A DNA stretch of 64,000 nucleotides from CAIWHR01 sp963779805 (GTDB lineage: Bacteria > Pseudomonadota > Gammaproteobacteria > Burkholderiales > Casimicrobiaceae), in the NCBI GenBank assembly GCA_963779805.1, contig CAVZZN010000016.1, positions 124,001-188,000 on the forward strand. The letters run 5' to 3'. A model generated the notes under the pieces. That model saw nothing but the letters and a program-made list of their open reading frames with translations. It did not search any database and had not been told where the DNA came from. Made by a program: the position numbers and the translations under genes. Below, in pieces: positions 26,901 to 36,749 of this stretch (positions are counted from its first letter, which is position 1; each line of letters starts with the position of its first letter).

Positions 26901-27858
26901 GCGTCTGGCTGGCGTTCTTTCTGGTCGCGGTGCTGACCCGGTTTGCACCGTTGGCGCGAAAGCGCGCGGACGGCCCGTTCGCGGATCTCTGCGCAAGCGA
27001 GGCGGCGCGGTTGCGCCAGCGCATCGAGGAATCGAGCTGGGACGGCGCGTGGTACCGGCGCGCCTGGTTCGACGATGGCTCGCCGCTCGGCTCGGCGAGC
27101 AACACCGAGTGCCAGATCGACTCGATCGCGCAGAGCTGGTCGGTGCTCTCGGGGGCCGCCGACGGCCGAACGTGCGCGCCGCGCAATGGAGGCCGTCGAC
27201 CGCCGCCTGGTGCACCGCGATACGCGCCTCGTCCAGCTTCTCGACCCGCCGTTCGACAGCTCCACGCCGACGCCAGGCTACATCCAGGGCTATGTCCCCG
27301 GCGTCCGCGAGAACGGCGGTCAGTACACCCACGCTGCCGTCTGGGCGACGCTCGCATTCGCGGCGCTGGGCGACGCGGAGCGCGCCTGGGAACTGCTCGC
27401 GCTGCTCAACCCCGTACGCCACGCCGGCAGCGCCGGCGACATCGCCACGTACAAGGTCGAGCCTTACGTCGTCGCCGGCGACGTCTATGCCTTCGCGCCG
27501 CACGCCGGTCGCGGCGGCTGGACCTGGTACACCGGGTCTGCCGGCTGGATGTATCAGTTGATCGTCGAGTCGTTGCTGGGTCTGCAAGCGCAGCGGGAAC
27601 AAGCTGCTCGTGCACCCTCTGCTGCCTCGCGATTGGGATGCCTTCGAAATGCAGTACCGATTCGGCGCGTCGACCTACGACATCGTGTGTCGCGCAGCCG
27701 AATCCCCCGGCACGCCGAGCGTCACGATGGATGGCATCGAGATGTCCGACGGGACGGTCGCGCTCGTCGATGACGGCCAAAGGCATGCGGTCGTCGTGAA
27801 TGTCACGCGAGAGACGTCGGCACCGACCATGGAGAAAGCGCAATGCAGCTCGGAATGA
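23937..27858 (+). CDS. GH94-family glucan phosphorylase-like protein (NdvB C-terminal type), several frameshifts
   Basis: About 1300 residues after joining seven segments, with shifts near 24702, 25545, 25860, 26173 (this one a loss), 27171 and 27584. It matches the C-terminal half of cyclic beta-1,2-glucan synthases: LLSNGAYHVMVTAAGGGYSR at the start, then WSENAHEFRLTPWSNDPV, YLDWVLG, TGFYQSSGAYGFRDQLQD, CSDDYLWLPLAVCRY, MGSGDWNDGMNLVG (general-acid Asp region of GH94) and TYKVEPYVVAGDVYA. The GT84 synthase domain and its membrane helices are absent and there is no signal peptide, so it is more likely a cytoplasmic phosphorylase for beta-1,2-glucan or related oligomers giving glucose 1-phosphate. 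Substrate is inference. Its last 16 bases overlap the next start codon. Confidence 0.85.
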
Positions 27859-28870
27859 TCGGCTTGGGTCGCATGGGTGCGAGCATGGTGCGACGCCTGA
27901 TGAAGAAGGGCCACGAGTGCGTCGTCTACGACCCGCGGATCGCCGCGGTCGCCGAGCCTCGAGCAGGAAGGTGCTCGCGGCGCCGGGTCGCTCGGGGAAC
28001 TGGTCTCGAAGATGGCGCTGCCAAGGGCGATCTGGATGATGGTGCCGGCCGGTGTCGTCGACCAGGCGCTCGCCGAGCTGGTCCCGCACCTCGACGCGGG
28101 CGACATCGTGATCGACGGCGGCAATTCGAATTATCGTGACGACATCCGACGCGCAAAGGCGCTGACCGCGTCGGGCCACCACTACGTCGACGTCGGCACC
28201 AGCGGTGGCGTCGCCGGGCTCGAACGCGGCTATTGCCTGATGATCGGAGGCCAGGCCGATGTCGTGCAACGCCTCGACCCGATCTTCTCGGCGCTCGCGC
28301 CCGGAGTCGACGCGGCAGCGCGCACACCCGGACGAAGCGGGGAGGTCGCCAGCGCCGAGCAAGGCTTCCTGCATTGCGGTCCGCACGGCGCCGGCCACTT
28401 CGTCAAGATGATCCACAACGGCATCGAATACGGCGTGATGGCGGCATATGCCGAAGGGCTCAACATCCTGCGCAACGCCAATGCGGGCAAGCGCGCGTCC
28501 GCGAGCGACGCCGAGACCACGCCGCTTCGCAACCCCGAGCTCTATCAATACGACATGAACCTGCCCGACATCGCCGAAGTCTGGCGTCGCGGCAGCGTGA
28601 TCGGCTCGTGGCTGCTCGACCTGACCGCCGCCGCGCTGCTGAAAGACCCGCAGCTCGAGGCCTTTGGCGGGCGCGTCTCGGATTCCGGCGAAGGTCGCTG
28701 GACCCTCCAGGCGGCGATCGATGAAGCGGTGCCGGCGCACGTCCTCAGCGCGGCGCTGTACGAGCGCTTCGCGTCCCGTGGCGAAGCCGACTTCGCGAAC
28801 CAGGTGCTGTCGGCAATGCGCCACGAATTCGGTGGCCACGTCGAAAAGGCGCGCGAGGTTCGCGAAGTGA
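27843..28870 (+). CDS. gnd: 6-phosphogluconate dehydrogenase, short YqeC/GndA type, frameshifted
   Basis: About 341 residues. It oxidises and decarboxylates 6-phosphogluconate to ribulose 5-phosphate. The N-terminus MQLGMIGLGRMGASMVRRLM is a dinucleotide fold; one extra base near 27955 shifts the frame, after which come VPAGVVDQALAELVPHL, IDGGNSNYRDD, GTSGGVAGLERGY and the catalytic HFVKMIHNGIEYGVM. The length fits the short NAD-preferring class rather than the 470-residue class. As written, the frame continues into the glucose-6-phosphate dehydrogenase gene with no stop. A frame one base later would end at the TGA at 28868-28870, which overlaps the zwf GTG. I place the gene end there. Confidence 0.88.
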
Positions 28871-30312
28871 GCGCGGCGACGAACGCACGCCGTGCAGCGG
28901 ACGAGCCGCCTTCCGATGCGTTGGTCATCTTCGGTTTCACCGGCGACCTCGCCAGCAAGAAGATCTTCCCGGCCCTCTATGCGATGGTGAAGACCGGCGC
29001 GTTGACGGTGCCGGTCATCGGCGTCGCATCGTCCAAATGGACCGCGGAGGAGCTGCACCAGCGCGTCCGCGACAGCGTGGGCCGCGAAACCGGGATCGAC
29101 GACGAGCCCGCATTCGCTCGCCTGTTGGCGCTGCTGCGCTACGTGAGCGGCGACTACGAGGATCCGGCGACCTTCCGGGCGCTGAAGAGCTCGCTCGGCC
29201 AGGCGCAGCGCCCGGCGTATTACCTGGCGATACCGCCGTCGTTGTTCGCGACGGTGATCACGAGCCTGGGCAGCAATGGGCTCGCCGAGCATGCCCGCCT
29301 CATCGTCGAGAAGCCCTTCGGCCGCGACCTGGCCTCTGCGATCGAGCTCGGCGCGATCGCGCATTCGGTGTTCCCGGAATCGTCGATCTTTCGCATCGAT
29401 CACTATCTCGGAAAGGAGGCGATCATGAACATCCTCTATTTCCGCTTCGCGAATTCGTTTCTCGAGCCGATCTGGAACCGCAACCACGTCGCCAGCGTTC
29501 AGGTGACGTTGGCCGAGAGCTTCGGCATCGGCCAGCGCGGCTCCTTCTACGAAAGCGCGGGCTGCCTGCGCGACGTGATCGAGAACCACCTGTTCCAGAT
29601 CGTCGCGCTGCTCGCGATGGAGCCGCCTGCGTACCAGAGCTATGCCGCGGTGCATAGTGAAAAGGCGAGCGTCTTTCACGCCATGCGCGTGTTGACACCC
29701 GAGGACGTGGTGCGCGGCCAGTACGTCGGTTACCGCAACGAAAAGGATGTCGCGGCCGACTCCGACGTGGAAACCTTCTGCGCACTGCGCCTTTTCATCG
29801 ACTCGTGGCGCTGGGCCGGCGTGCCGTGGTACCTGCGTGCGGGCAAGCTGCTCCCGAACACCGCGATCGAAGTGCTCGTTCAGTTGCAGCCGCCGCCGCA
29901 GAGATTGTTCGACGACTCGGCACCGGCCGAGGGCCGCGCCAACTACCTGCGGTTCAAGCTGCAGCCCGCATCGGCGATTGCGCTCGCGGCTCGCGTCAAG
30001 CGGCCGGGCAAGGAATTCGTCGGTGACCAGCGCGAGCTCTACCTTTGCGAAACCGCACAAGACGGGGACTCGCGGCCCTACGAGCGGCTGCTCGGCGATG
30101 CCATGGCCGGCGACGGCGCGCTCTTCACCAGCCAGGACGCGGTCGAAGCGGCCTGGGCCGTCGTCGACCCGGTGCTCGCAAAGCACGACCCCGCACTTCC
30201 GTACGCGCCAGGAACATGGGGCCCGGCCGCGGCCGATGCCCTGATCGCCGCCGACGGCGGCTGGCACAACCCGTCGCCCGAAAACAACGCTGCTCACGAG
30301 GGATGCGCGTGA
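28867..30312 (+). CDS. zwf: Glucose-6-phosphate dehydrogenase
   Basis: About 481 residues from the GTG at 28867, a normal length for the family. It makes 6-phosphogluconolactone and NAD(P)H from glucose 6-phosphate. Motifs are the nucleotide-binding ALVIFGFTGDLASKKIFPAL, the catalytic RIDHYLGKEAIMNI, and the C-terminal ALRLFIDSWRWAGVPWYLR. In the sequence as given it is fused in frame behind gnd, through a linker of about 20 residues that is Ala/Arg/Glu-rich. The GTGA overlap at 28867-28870 mirrors the one between this gene and the next (30309-30312). Separate proteins with coupled translation are therefore more likely than a true fusion. No lactonase gene is seen nearby. Confidence 0.93.
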   Translation: MSAATNARRAADEPPSDALVIFGFTGDLASKKIFPALYAMVKTGALTVPVIGVASSKWTAEELHQRVRDSVGRETGIDDEPAFARLLALLRYVSGDYEDPATFRALKSSLGQAQRPAYYLAIPPSLFATVITSLGSNGLAEHARLIVEKPFGRDLASAIELGAIAHSVFPESSIFRIDHYLGKEAIMNILYFRFANSFLEPIWNRNHVASVQVTLAESFGIGQRGSFYESAGCLRDVIENHLFQIVALLAMEPPAYQSYAAVHSEKASVFHAMRVLTPEDVVRGQYVGYRNEKDVAADSDVETFCALRLFIDSWRWAGVPWYLRAGKLLPNTAIEVLVQLQPPPQRLFDDSAPAEGRANYLRFKLQPASAIALAARVKRPGKEFVGDQRELYLCETAQDGDSRPYERLLGDAMAGDGALFTSQDAVEAAWAVVDPVLAKHDPALPYAPGTWGPAAADALIAADGGWHNPSPENNAAHEGCA

Positions 30313-30993
30313 CATCGGACGTGGTGTTCCTGCTCGACGTCGACAACACGCTGCTCGACAACGACCGCATCGTCGTCGACCTGAAGCGCCATCTCGAGCG
30401 CGAGTTCGGCGTCGACCAGCGCCGATCGCTACTGGGCGATCTTCGAAGGCCTCCGCAGGGAACTCGGGTATGCGGACTATCTCGGTGCGTTGCAGCGCTA
30501 TCGCTCCGTGGCCGAACAGGGTGGCCCGGACGACCAGCGGCTGCTGCTGATGTCGGGCTTCCTGGTCGACTACCCGTTCGCGCGAGCGCCTCTTTCCGCG
30601 CGCGCTCGAGGTCGTCGAGCACCTCGGCAAGTCCGGCCCGACGGTGATCCTGTCCGATGGCGACGTCGTCTTCCAGCCGCGCAAGGTGCAGCGCTCGGGT
30701 CTGTGGGATGCCGTCCGACGGCCGCGTCCTGATCTACGTGCACAAGGAACAGATGCTCGACGCGGTGCAGCGTCACTATCCGGCCCGCCGCTACGTCATC
30801 GTCGACGACAAGCTGCGGATCCTGGCAGCGATGAAGCGGCAACTGCAGGAGCGCCTCACGACGGTGTTTCCGCGCCAGGGCCACTACGCCTTCGATCGCG
30901 TCGAACGTAGCCAGCTATCCGGCGGCGGACCTGACGGTCGAGCGCATCGGCGACCTGGTCGATCTCGATGTCGCGAAACTATTGGAGCGATGA
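30309..30993 (+). CDS. HAD-family hydrolase, four frameshifts
   Basis: About 227 residues. The GTG at 30309 overlaps the zwf stop (GTGA). The first HAD motif is FLLDVDNTLLDND, with DxDxT; the second is VILSDGDVVF; later come YVHKEQMLDAVQRHYP and YVIVDDKLRILAAMK, the fourth motif with DD. Extra bases near 30428, 30585, 30717 and 30915 break the frame, and every segment resumes immediately. HAD proteins mostly remove phosphate from small metabolites; sitting between zwf and tal it may act on a sugar phosphate. Substrate cannot be read from sequence. Its TGA overlaps the ATG of tal (ATGA at 30990-30993). Confidence 0.82.
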
Positions 30994-32076
30994 TGAACCT
31001 CAACACCCGGAAGCTTCATGACCTCGGCCAGAGCCTGTGGCTCGACAACATCACCCGGGAGATACTGGCGAGCGGCACGCTGGCGCGCTACATCTCGCGA
31101 GCTGTCGGTGACGGGCCTCACCTCGAACCCGACGATCTTCGAGCACGCGATCGGAACGGGCGGCGCGTACGACGAGGCGATCGGCAAGCTCGCGCGCCAG
31201 GGGGTGTCCGGCGAGGATCTCTTCTTCGCGCTCGCGCTCGAGGATCTGCGGCAGGCGGCCGACCTGTTCCGACCGGCCTTCGAAGCGACCGCTGGAGTCG
31301 ATGGCTGGGTCTCGCTCGAGGTGTCGCCGCTCCTCGCCGACGACACGGCAAAGACGATCCGCGCCGCGGCGCGACAGCACGCAGCGGCCGCACGACCGAA
31401 TCTCTTCATCAAGATTCCCGGAACGCCCGCCGGCATCCCGGCGATCGAGGAATCGATCTTCGCCGGCGTGCCGATCAACGTGACCCTGCTCTTCTCGCGC
31501 GAGCAGTACCTCGCCGCCGCCGAGGCGTACCTGCGCGGCATCGAGCGCCGCATCGCTGCCGGTCTCGATCCGAAGGTCGAGTCGGTCGCCTCGCTGTTCG
31601 TGAGCCGCTGGGACGTCGCGGTGAACGGAGCAGATCTCAGCGCCTTTCCATAACCGCCTCGGCATCGCCATCGCGCTGCGCACCTACAAGGCGTACCGCG
31701 ATCTGCTCTCGTCGGTGCGCTGGCAAAGGCTCGCGGCGGCCGGCGCCCGTCCCCAGCGGCTGCTCTGGGCCAGCACCGGCACCAAGGACCCCGCCGCGCC
31801 CGATACGCTCTACGTCGAGGCGCTCGCGGCGCCGGATACGATCAACACGATGCCCGACAAGACCCTGCTGGCGTTCGCCGATCATGGCAAGCTCGGTGCG
31901 GTGATGCCGGTCGACGGCGGCGACGCCGAGGCGGTGCTCGACGCATTCAGGCGCGAAGGCGTCGACGCACGACGCGCTCGCCGCGCGCCTGCAACGCGAA
32001 GGCGCCGACGCCTTCTCCAAGTCGTGGAACGCCCTGCTGTCGCGCATCGAAGCGAAGCGCGTGCAGCTTCTTCGGT
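30990..32076 (+). CDS. tal: Transaldolase, three frameshifts
   Basis: About 360 residues, the longer class found in actinobacteria and many proteobacteria. It transfers a dihydroxyacetone unit between sugar phosphates. Visible: NLNTRKLHDLGQSLWLDNIT, ELSVTGLTSNPTIFEHAI, the Schiff-base Lys in LFIKIPGTPAG, PINVTLLFSREQYLA and FVSRWDVAV. Extra bases occur near 31095, 31645 and 31965; the last segment ends DAFSKSWNALLSRIEAKR. Start and stop overlap with the preceding HAD gene point to translational coupling. With transketolase it completes the non-oxidative pentose phosphate branch. Confidence 0.93.
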
Positions 32077-32134
32077 GACCTTCGAATGCCATCGCCGACT
32101 CCCTCCTTGCACCTAACCGCATCGCCGCACTGAC

Positions 32135-33821
32135 ATGGCCACCCGAATCAGTCCTCTCGCCGGCAAGCCGGCACCGCTTTCGTTGCTGGTCGACGTGCCC
32201 AGGCTCGTCACGGCGTATTACACCGAGGTTCCCGATCCCTCCGTGCCCGCGCAGCGCGTCGCGTTCGGCACCTCGGGACACCGCGGCTCGTCGTTCGACG
32301 TCTCGTTCAACGAATGGCACGTGCTGGCGATCACGCAGGCGATCTGCGACTACCGCAAGGGCCACGACATCGACGGGCCGCTGTTCCTCGGCATCGACAC
32401 CCACGCGCTGTCGCAACCGGCGTGCGCCAGCGCACTCGAAGTGCTGGCGGCCAACGGGGTCGACGTGATGCTGGCGACAAACGACGAATACACGCCGACG
32501 CCGGCGATCTCGCACGCGATCCTGACCCACAACCGCGGCCGCACCTCGGGGCTTGCCGACGGCATCGTCGTGACGCCCTCGCACAATCCACCCGACAGCG
32601 GCGGCTTCAAGTACAACCCGCCGAACGGCGGCCCCGCCGGCGAGGACATCACCGGCTGGATCGAGGCCGCGGCCAACCGCTTTCTCGAGCACCGCCTGGA
32701 TGGCGTGAGGCGCATCACGCACGCGCAGGCGCTGCACGCGGCGACGACGCATCGCCACGACTTCGTCGACGCCTACGTCGCCGATCTCGGCAACGTCATC
32801 GACATGGACGCGATCCGCGCCGCGAAGATCCGCATCGGCGTCGATCCGCTCGGCGGCGCGGGGGTGCACTACTGGGCGCGCATCGCCGAGCGCTACCGGC
32901 TCGACCTGACCGTCGTCAGCGACGAGGTGGACCCGACCTTTCGCTTCATGACCGTCGACTGGGACGGCCGGATCCGCATGGACCCGTCGTCACCCTACGC
33001 GATGCAGCGCCTGCTCGATCTCCAGGACCGCTTCGACATCGCGTTCGCCTGCGACACCGATCACGACCGCCATGGCATCGTCACCGCGAAGTACGGCTTG
33101 CTGCCACCGAACCATTACCTCTCGGTCGCCATCGACTATCTGTTCGCGCATCGGCCGCGATGGGGGGCGAAGGCCGCCGTCGGCAAGACCGTCGTCAGCA
33201 CGCGCCTGATCGACCTGGTGACGGCGCGCCTCGGCCGCACGCTCTACGAAGTTCCGGTCGGCTTCAAGTGGTTCGCCGCCGGCCTGCTCGACGGTTCGCT
33301 CGGCTTCGGCGGCGAGGAAAGCGCCGGCGCAGCCTTCCTGCGTCGCGACGGATCGGTCTGGACCACCGACAAGGATGGCATCGTCCCGGCGCTGCTCTCG
33401 GCCGAGATCACCGCGTGCCGCGGGCGCGACCCCGGTGCGTTGTACGACGAGCTCGCGCACGAGTTCGGCAACCCGGTCGCCGACCGCGTCGAGGCGCCCG
33501 CCACGCCACAGCAAAAGAAGCAGCTCGCGGCGCTCGCACCGCAGCGCATCGAGGCCGACCGAGCTCGCCGGCGAAAAGATCGCGAGCATCCTCGGCAACG
33601 CGCCGGGCAACGGGGCGCCGATCGGCGGCATCAAGGTGATCGCGGCAAGCGGCTGGTTCGCCGCACGGCCGTCGGGCACCGAAGACATCTACAAGATCTA
33701 CGCCGAGAGCTTCAGCGGCGCCGATCATCTGCAGCGCATCCTGGCCGAAGCGCAGGCGATCGTCGACCGGGCGATCGCGTCGCCCTCCTCCGCTGCACCG
33801 TCCGGCGTCGGGCGCGGATAA
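32135..33821 (+). CDS. pgm: Phosphoglucomutase (alpha-D-glucose 1,6-bisphosphate type), one frameshift
   Basis: About 561 residues. It interconverts glucose 1-phosphate and glucose 6-phosphate and so links the two phosphorylases of this region to Zwf. The N-terminus has RVAFGTSGHRGSSF; the phospho-serine loop is VVTPSHNPPDSGGFKYN; the metal loop is ACDTDHDRHGI; the sugar loop is GGEESAGAAFLRR; the phosphate-binding end is ASGWFAARPSGTEDIYKIY. One extra base near 33560 (GCCGAC-C-GAG) shifts the frame 260 bases before the stop. It is 58 bases after tal and 21 before the glucanase-like gene. Confidence 0.95.
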
Positions 33822-33842
33822 GGCTGACAGGCGCATTCGCGC

Positions 33843-35195
33843 ATGGCCGGCCACCCTCGCCCGGACCGTCGTCGCGAACTGCAACGCGCAGGAGCTGCTT
33901 CGCCGGGGCAAGCCGCACACGAGGCGGCCGACGACGCGCTGCTCGACCGTCTGCAGCGGGCTGCCTTCGACTATTTCCTGCAGACCGCGAATCCGCACAA
34001 TGGACTGATTGCCGACACCACGCGTGACGGTGCGCCGTCGAGCATCGCGGTGGTCGGCTTCGCGTTGTCGGCGTATCCCGTCGGTGTGGAGCGCGGCTGG
34101 ATCGAGCGCGCCGACGCGGTCCGGCGCACGCTCTCGGCCTTGCGGTTCTTCATGGGGAGCGACCAGTCCGGCGAACCGGACGCCACGGGCTATCGAGGCT
34201 ACTACTTCCACTTTCTGGACATGCAGCGCGGGACGCGCGTCTGGCGCTCCGAAGTGTCGCTGATCGACACCGCGTTCCTGATCGCCGGCGCACTGACCGC
34301 TGCGATGTACTTCACCGCCGACACGCCCGCCGAGACCGAGCTGCGCCGTCTTGCCGACGCGCTGTACCGGCGCGTCGATTGGCGTTGGGCCCAGCGCGAC
34401 GGCTCGGCCTTGATGCACGGCTGGAAACCCGAGTGCGGCTTCCTGCATTACGGCTGGGAAGGCTACAGCGAGGCCCTCCTGCTCTACGTGCTGGGCCTCG
34501 GCTCGCCGACGCATCCGCTCACCACGGGCAGCTTTCGCGCCTGGACCGTGACCTACCAGTGGGAGAATCTGTACGGCTACGACTTCCTCTACGCGGGTCC
34601 GCTTTTCATCCACCAGTTCTCGCACGCGTGGATCGATTTTCGCGGCATCCGGGACGAATTCATGCGCGAGAAGGGCTGCGATTATTTCGAGAACAGCCGC
34701 CGTGCGACCTACGTGCAGCGCGAGTATGCGACGCGCAACCCGCGCGGGTTCACGGGCTACAGCGCCGACTGCTGGGGGCTCTCGGCAGGCGACGGCCCGA
34801 CCGCTGCGCCCCGGCTCGTCGCCGGGCGCCGCCAGGCGTTCTACGGCTATGCCGCGCGCGGCGTTCCGTACGGACCCGACGACGGCACCATCGCCGGGAC
34901 GTCGGCGCTCTCGTCGCTGGTGTTCGCACCCGAGATCGCGCTGCCTGCATTGCGCAGCATCATGGCGCGCGGAAGCGACGACGGCGACTTCGTTCGCGCC
35001 AGCGGCTTCAACGCGACCGTCAGCGAAGCCGGTCCGAAAGGCTGGATTGCGAAAGGCCAATTTGGCCTCGACCAGGGCATGATCGTGCTGATGATCGAAA
35101 ACCACCGCTCGGGACTGCCGTGGCGCCTGGGCCGGGACAATCCGTGGATCCGTGCCGGCCTGCGCCGTGCGGGGTTCCGCGGCGGCTGGTTATAG
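33843..35195 (+). CDS. GH144/COG5368 glucoamylase-like glucanase
   Basis: 450 residues, intact. It belongs to the putative glucoamylase family (PF10091, COG5368) that includes endo-beta-1,2-glucanases of GH144 and is also a domain of cyclic beta-1,2-glucan synthases. Seen: LLDRLQRAAFDYFLQTAN, VGFALSAYPVGVERGW, SLIDTAFLIAG, GFLHYGWEGYSEALLLYVLG, FSHAWIDFRGI, YSADCWGLSAGDGP and WIAKGQFGLDQGMIVLMIEN. No signal peptide is visible, unlike many secreted members, so it may act in the cytoplasm or the start may be mis-set. With the GH94 protein it suggests cleavage and phosphorolysis of beta-1,2-glucan. Substrate is inference from family and context. Confidence 0.85.
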   Translation: MAGHPRPDRRRELQRAGAASPGQAAHEAADDALLDRLQRAAFDYFLQTANPHNGLIADTTRDGAPSSIAVVGFALSAYPVGVERGWIERADAVRRTLSALRFFMGSDQSGEPDATGYRGYYFHFLDMQRGTRVWRSEVSLIDTAFLIAGALTAAMYFTADTPAETELRRLADALYRRVDWRWAQRDGSALMHGWKPECGFLHYGWEGYSEALLLYVLGLGSPTHPLTTGSFRAWTVTYQWENLYGYDFLYAGPLFIHQFSHAWIDFRGIRDEFMREKGCDYFENSRRATYVQREYATRNPRGFTGYSADCWGLSAGDGPTAAPRLVAGRRQAFYGYAARGVPYGPDDGTIAGTSALSSLVFAPEIALPALRSIMARGSDDGDFVRASGFNATVSEAGPKGWIAKGQFGLDQGMIVLMIENHRSGLPWRLGRDNPWIRAGLRRAGFRGGWL

Positions 35196-35219
35196 TCGCG
35201 CACGGCGCTGCCCGCACGC

Positions 35220-36743
35220 ATGCTGCACGGTCATCCACCCCTTGCACGCCCAGGCGAGGGTCCTCACGACCGCGAGCTCTGCGACAACGCCCGCCCGCCG
35301 GGCTGGTGCAACCCGCGCCCGCGCGACCCGTACCACCTGCTCGTGATCGGTGCCGGGCCCGCAGGATTGGTGGCCGCGCGGGGCGCCGCCGCCCTCGGGG
35401 CGAAGGTCGCCCTGGTCGAATCCCATCTGCTCGGAGGCGACTGCCTCAACTACGGCTGCGTGCCCTCCAAGACGATCATCCGCACCTCGCGCCTCTATGC
35501 CGAGATGCGCAACGCGGCCAACTTCGGCGCCCGGGCGCCGGACGACATCCAGGTCGATTTTCCGATGGCGATGGAGCGCATGCGCCGCATCCGCACGCGC
35601 ATCAGCCGGGTCGATTCGGCGGCGCGCCTCTCGGCCGAGGGCATCGACGTGTTTTTCGGCACGGCACGCTTCGCGAGCGGCGATGCCGTCGACGTCGACG
35701 GCACCCGCGTGCGCTTCAGGAAGGCGATGATCGCGACCGGCTCACGGTCGCTGACTCCGTCCATTCCGGGACTGGCGGAGGCCGGGTACCTGACCAACGA
35801 GACCGTCTTCGACCTGACGGTGCTGCCTGAAAGCCTTCTCGTGATCGGTGGCGGGCCGCTCGGCTGCGAACTGGCGCAGGCTTTCGGTCGCTTCGGTTCG
35901 CGCACGGTGATCGCCCACGACGAGCCGCTGTTCCTGCCCAAGGAGGAACGCGATGCCGCGCAGATGGTCTCCGATGCGCTGGCGCGCGACGGCGTGGAAA
36001 TCCACCTCAACACCACCGTGGTCAACGTGCGCGTCGAAGGCGGCAAGAAGCATGTCGATACGCTCAACGACGGCAACAGCGCGACGATCGTCGTCGACCG
36101 GATACTGACCGGCATCGGCCGTGTTCCGGCGGTCGGCGGTTTGAACCTCGAAGGCGCCGGCGTGGTCTACGATGCGGTTGCCGGGATCCAGGTGGACGAC
36201 TTTCTGCGCACCACCAACCCGCGCATCTACGCCGCGGGCGACGTCTGCCTCGAGCACAAGTTCACCGACACCGCCGATGCAACGGCCCGAATCGTCGTGC
36301 AGAATGCGCTTCTCCGCGGCCGCAAACGGGTGAGCGCCTTGACGATCCCGTGGTGCACGTACACCGACCCGGAAATCGCCCACGTCGGCATCTACGTCAA
36401 GGAGGCCCGCGAGCGCGGCATTCCGGTGAAGACGTTCACGGTGCCGATGCACGACGTCGATCGCGCGGTGGCCGACGGGGAGGAAGACGGCTTCGTGAAG
36501 CTCCACATTCGCGACGGAACCGACACGATCCTCGGCGCGACCGTGGTTGCGCGTCACGCCGGCGAAATGATCAACGGCATCTCGCTGGCGATGGTCGCCG
36601 GCATCGGCTTGCGCACCGTCGCGCGCGTCATCCACACCTATCCGACGCAGGCCGAAGCCATCAAGGAGGCAGCGAATGCCTACATGCGAACGCAGCGGTC
36701 GCCGTTCCGCAGCTGGCTGTTGCGCAAATGGATCAACCGGTGA
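35220..36743 (+). CDS. FAD-dependent disulfide reductase, MerA/Lpd-like, without MerA metal site
   Basis: 507 residues, intact. FAD fold at LLVIGAGPAGLVAARG, redox pair in GGDCLNYGCVPSK, NAD(P) fold at LLVIGGGPLGCELAQAFG, second FAD contact IYAAGDVCLEH and the C-terminal dimer motif IHTYPTQAEAIKEAANAY. Automated tools would call it mercuric reductase or dihydrolipoyl dehydrogenase. The C-terminal vicinal Cys pair needed for Hg(II) is missing (the end reads SPFRSWLLRKWINR), and no mer or 2-oxoacid dehydrogenase genes are near. The N-terminal 35 residues form an odd Cys/Pro/His-containing extension. It more likely reduces a thiol or quinone partner in this energy locus. Confidence 0.85.
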   Translation: MLHGHPPLARPGEGPHDRELCDNARPPGWCNPRPRDPYHLLVIGAGPAGLVAARGAAALGAKVALVESHLLGGDCLNYGCVPSKTIIRTSRLYAEMRNAANFGARAPDDIQVDFPMAMERMRRIRTRISRVDSAARLSAEGIDVFFGTARFASGDAVDVDGTRVRFRKAMIATGSRSLTPSIPGLAEAGYLTNETVFDLTVLPESLLVIGGGPLGCELAQAFGRFGSRTVIAHDEPLFLPKEERDAAQMVSDALARDGVEIHLNTTVVNVRVEGGKKHVDTLNDGNSATIVVDRILTGIGRVPAVGGLNLEGAGVVYDAVAGIQVDDFLRTTNPRIYAAGDVCLEHKFTDTADATARIVVQNALLRGRKRVSALTIPWCTYTDPEIAHVGIYVKEARERGIPVKTFTVPMHDVDRAVADGEEDGFVKLHIRDGTDTILGATVVARHAGEMINGISLAMVAGIGLRTVARVIHTYPTQAEAIKEAANAYMRTQRSPFRSWLLRKWINR

Positions 36744-36749
36744 GCAGCC

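Noticed and set aside
27406..30684. A 1092-codon open frame on the minus strand across the gnd-zwf region
   Set aside because: The plus strand carries unmistakable Gnd and Zwf motifs there; the antisense frame is low-complexity Arg/Ala/His-rich, typical of the shadow of a GC-rich gene.
35220..36743. Mercuric reductase / mercury resistance
   Set aside because: The C-terminal Cys pair and N-terminal HMA domain are missing and no merR, merT or merP is near.
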